From contig JANVCC010000017.1 of NCBI GenBank assembly GCA_025345505.1, forward strand, positions 1,244,315 through 1,308,314: a stretch of DNA of 64,000 bases, written 5' to 3'. The notes below the pieces were generated by a model. It was not told the origin of the DNA. It was given only the letters and a program-made list of their open reading frames with translations, and did not search any database. This document shows, piece after piece, positions 63,660-64,000 of the stretch. The translations under genes and the position numbers were made by a program. This DNA comes from Todiramphus chloris collaris (lineage: Eukaryota; Chordata; Aves; Coraciiformes; Alcedinidae). Positions within the stretch are counted from its first letter, which is position 1. Every line of letters starts with the position of its first letter.

Positions 63660-64000
63660 GATTGATGTTGACTTGTTATTGTTTACCCACTAAAGAAGTA
63701 CATGAAAAGAGGTTTAAGAGTATGTTTGACACAATACAGAGATGAAAGACATGCATAGCTAAGCCTGGGCTTTCCAAACATAAGTGTAACTTCACATACT
63801 GCTCTATGTGGTTCAATTTATTTACAGGGTCATATATTTACTCTAAATTGCTAACATTTTGTTGTATCTTTTGTCATATTCTTATATGACTGCATAAAAT
63901 ATTATCTAAGGTAGATGTTGCGCTCCCCACATGCAGATCCTGTAGGGCCATCATGTATCTTTACTTGCAGACAACAAAACTATCACTGCAGAGCAGTCTA
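63660..64000. other. Intergenic, nothing recognised
   Basis: AT-rich sequence to the end of the window, with no frame or repeat I can name. Confidence 0.6.

Overview
The window looks like a stretch of a bird genome. It is AT-rich and repeat-poor. Its recognisable interspersed repeats are mostly CR1 LINE pieces with the typical avian 3' end (repeats of ATTCTATG), plus one solo LTR of avian ERV-L type. A songbird is possible from the LTR type, but that is a guess. One 100-base run of N at 33548-33647 marks an assembly gap.

The only protein-coding gene I can support is TMEM47 on the minus strand. It has three coding exons (39137-38912, 23479-23339, 16220-16042) that join into a 181-residue four-pass membrane protein of the claudin/PMP22/VAB-9 group. 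All splice sites are GT/AG and both introns are phase 1. The first exon lies in a CpG island (about 38220-39910) that carries the promoter and 5' UTR. The 3' UTR probably runs about 4.1 kb to an AATAAA at 11897-11892.

Layout: 1-11860 is intergenic sequence downstream of TMEM47, with one CR1 tail, a (GT)13 microsatellite, one old amniote-type repeat and a TATA-like site. 11870-39400 is the TMEM47 transcription unit. Intron 2 (7.1 kb) holds an internally deleted CR1 relic. Intron 1 (15.4 kb) holds three CR1 pieces, an 800-bp solo LTR flanked by CACTG duplications, the gap, and a Z-DNA/G-quadruplex-prone patch. 39910-64000 is upstream intergenic sequence with a degraded CR1, smaller relics, a 54-nt alternating purine-pyrimidine run, and at 62297-63659 a well-preserved 5'-truncated CR1 that still encodes 278 residues of reverse transcriptase.

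I found no operon, CRISPR array, gene cluster or new system. The items worth a second look are regulatory or structural: the long 3' UTR, two Met start choices, non-B DNA patches, a possible unannotated promoter with a splice donor, and an old dispersed repeat I cannot name with confidence.
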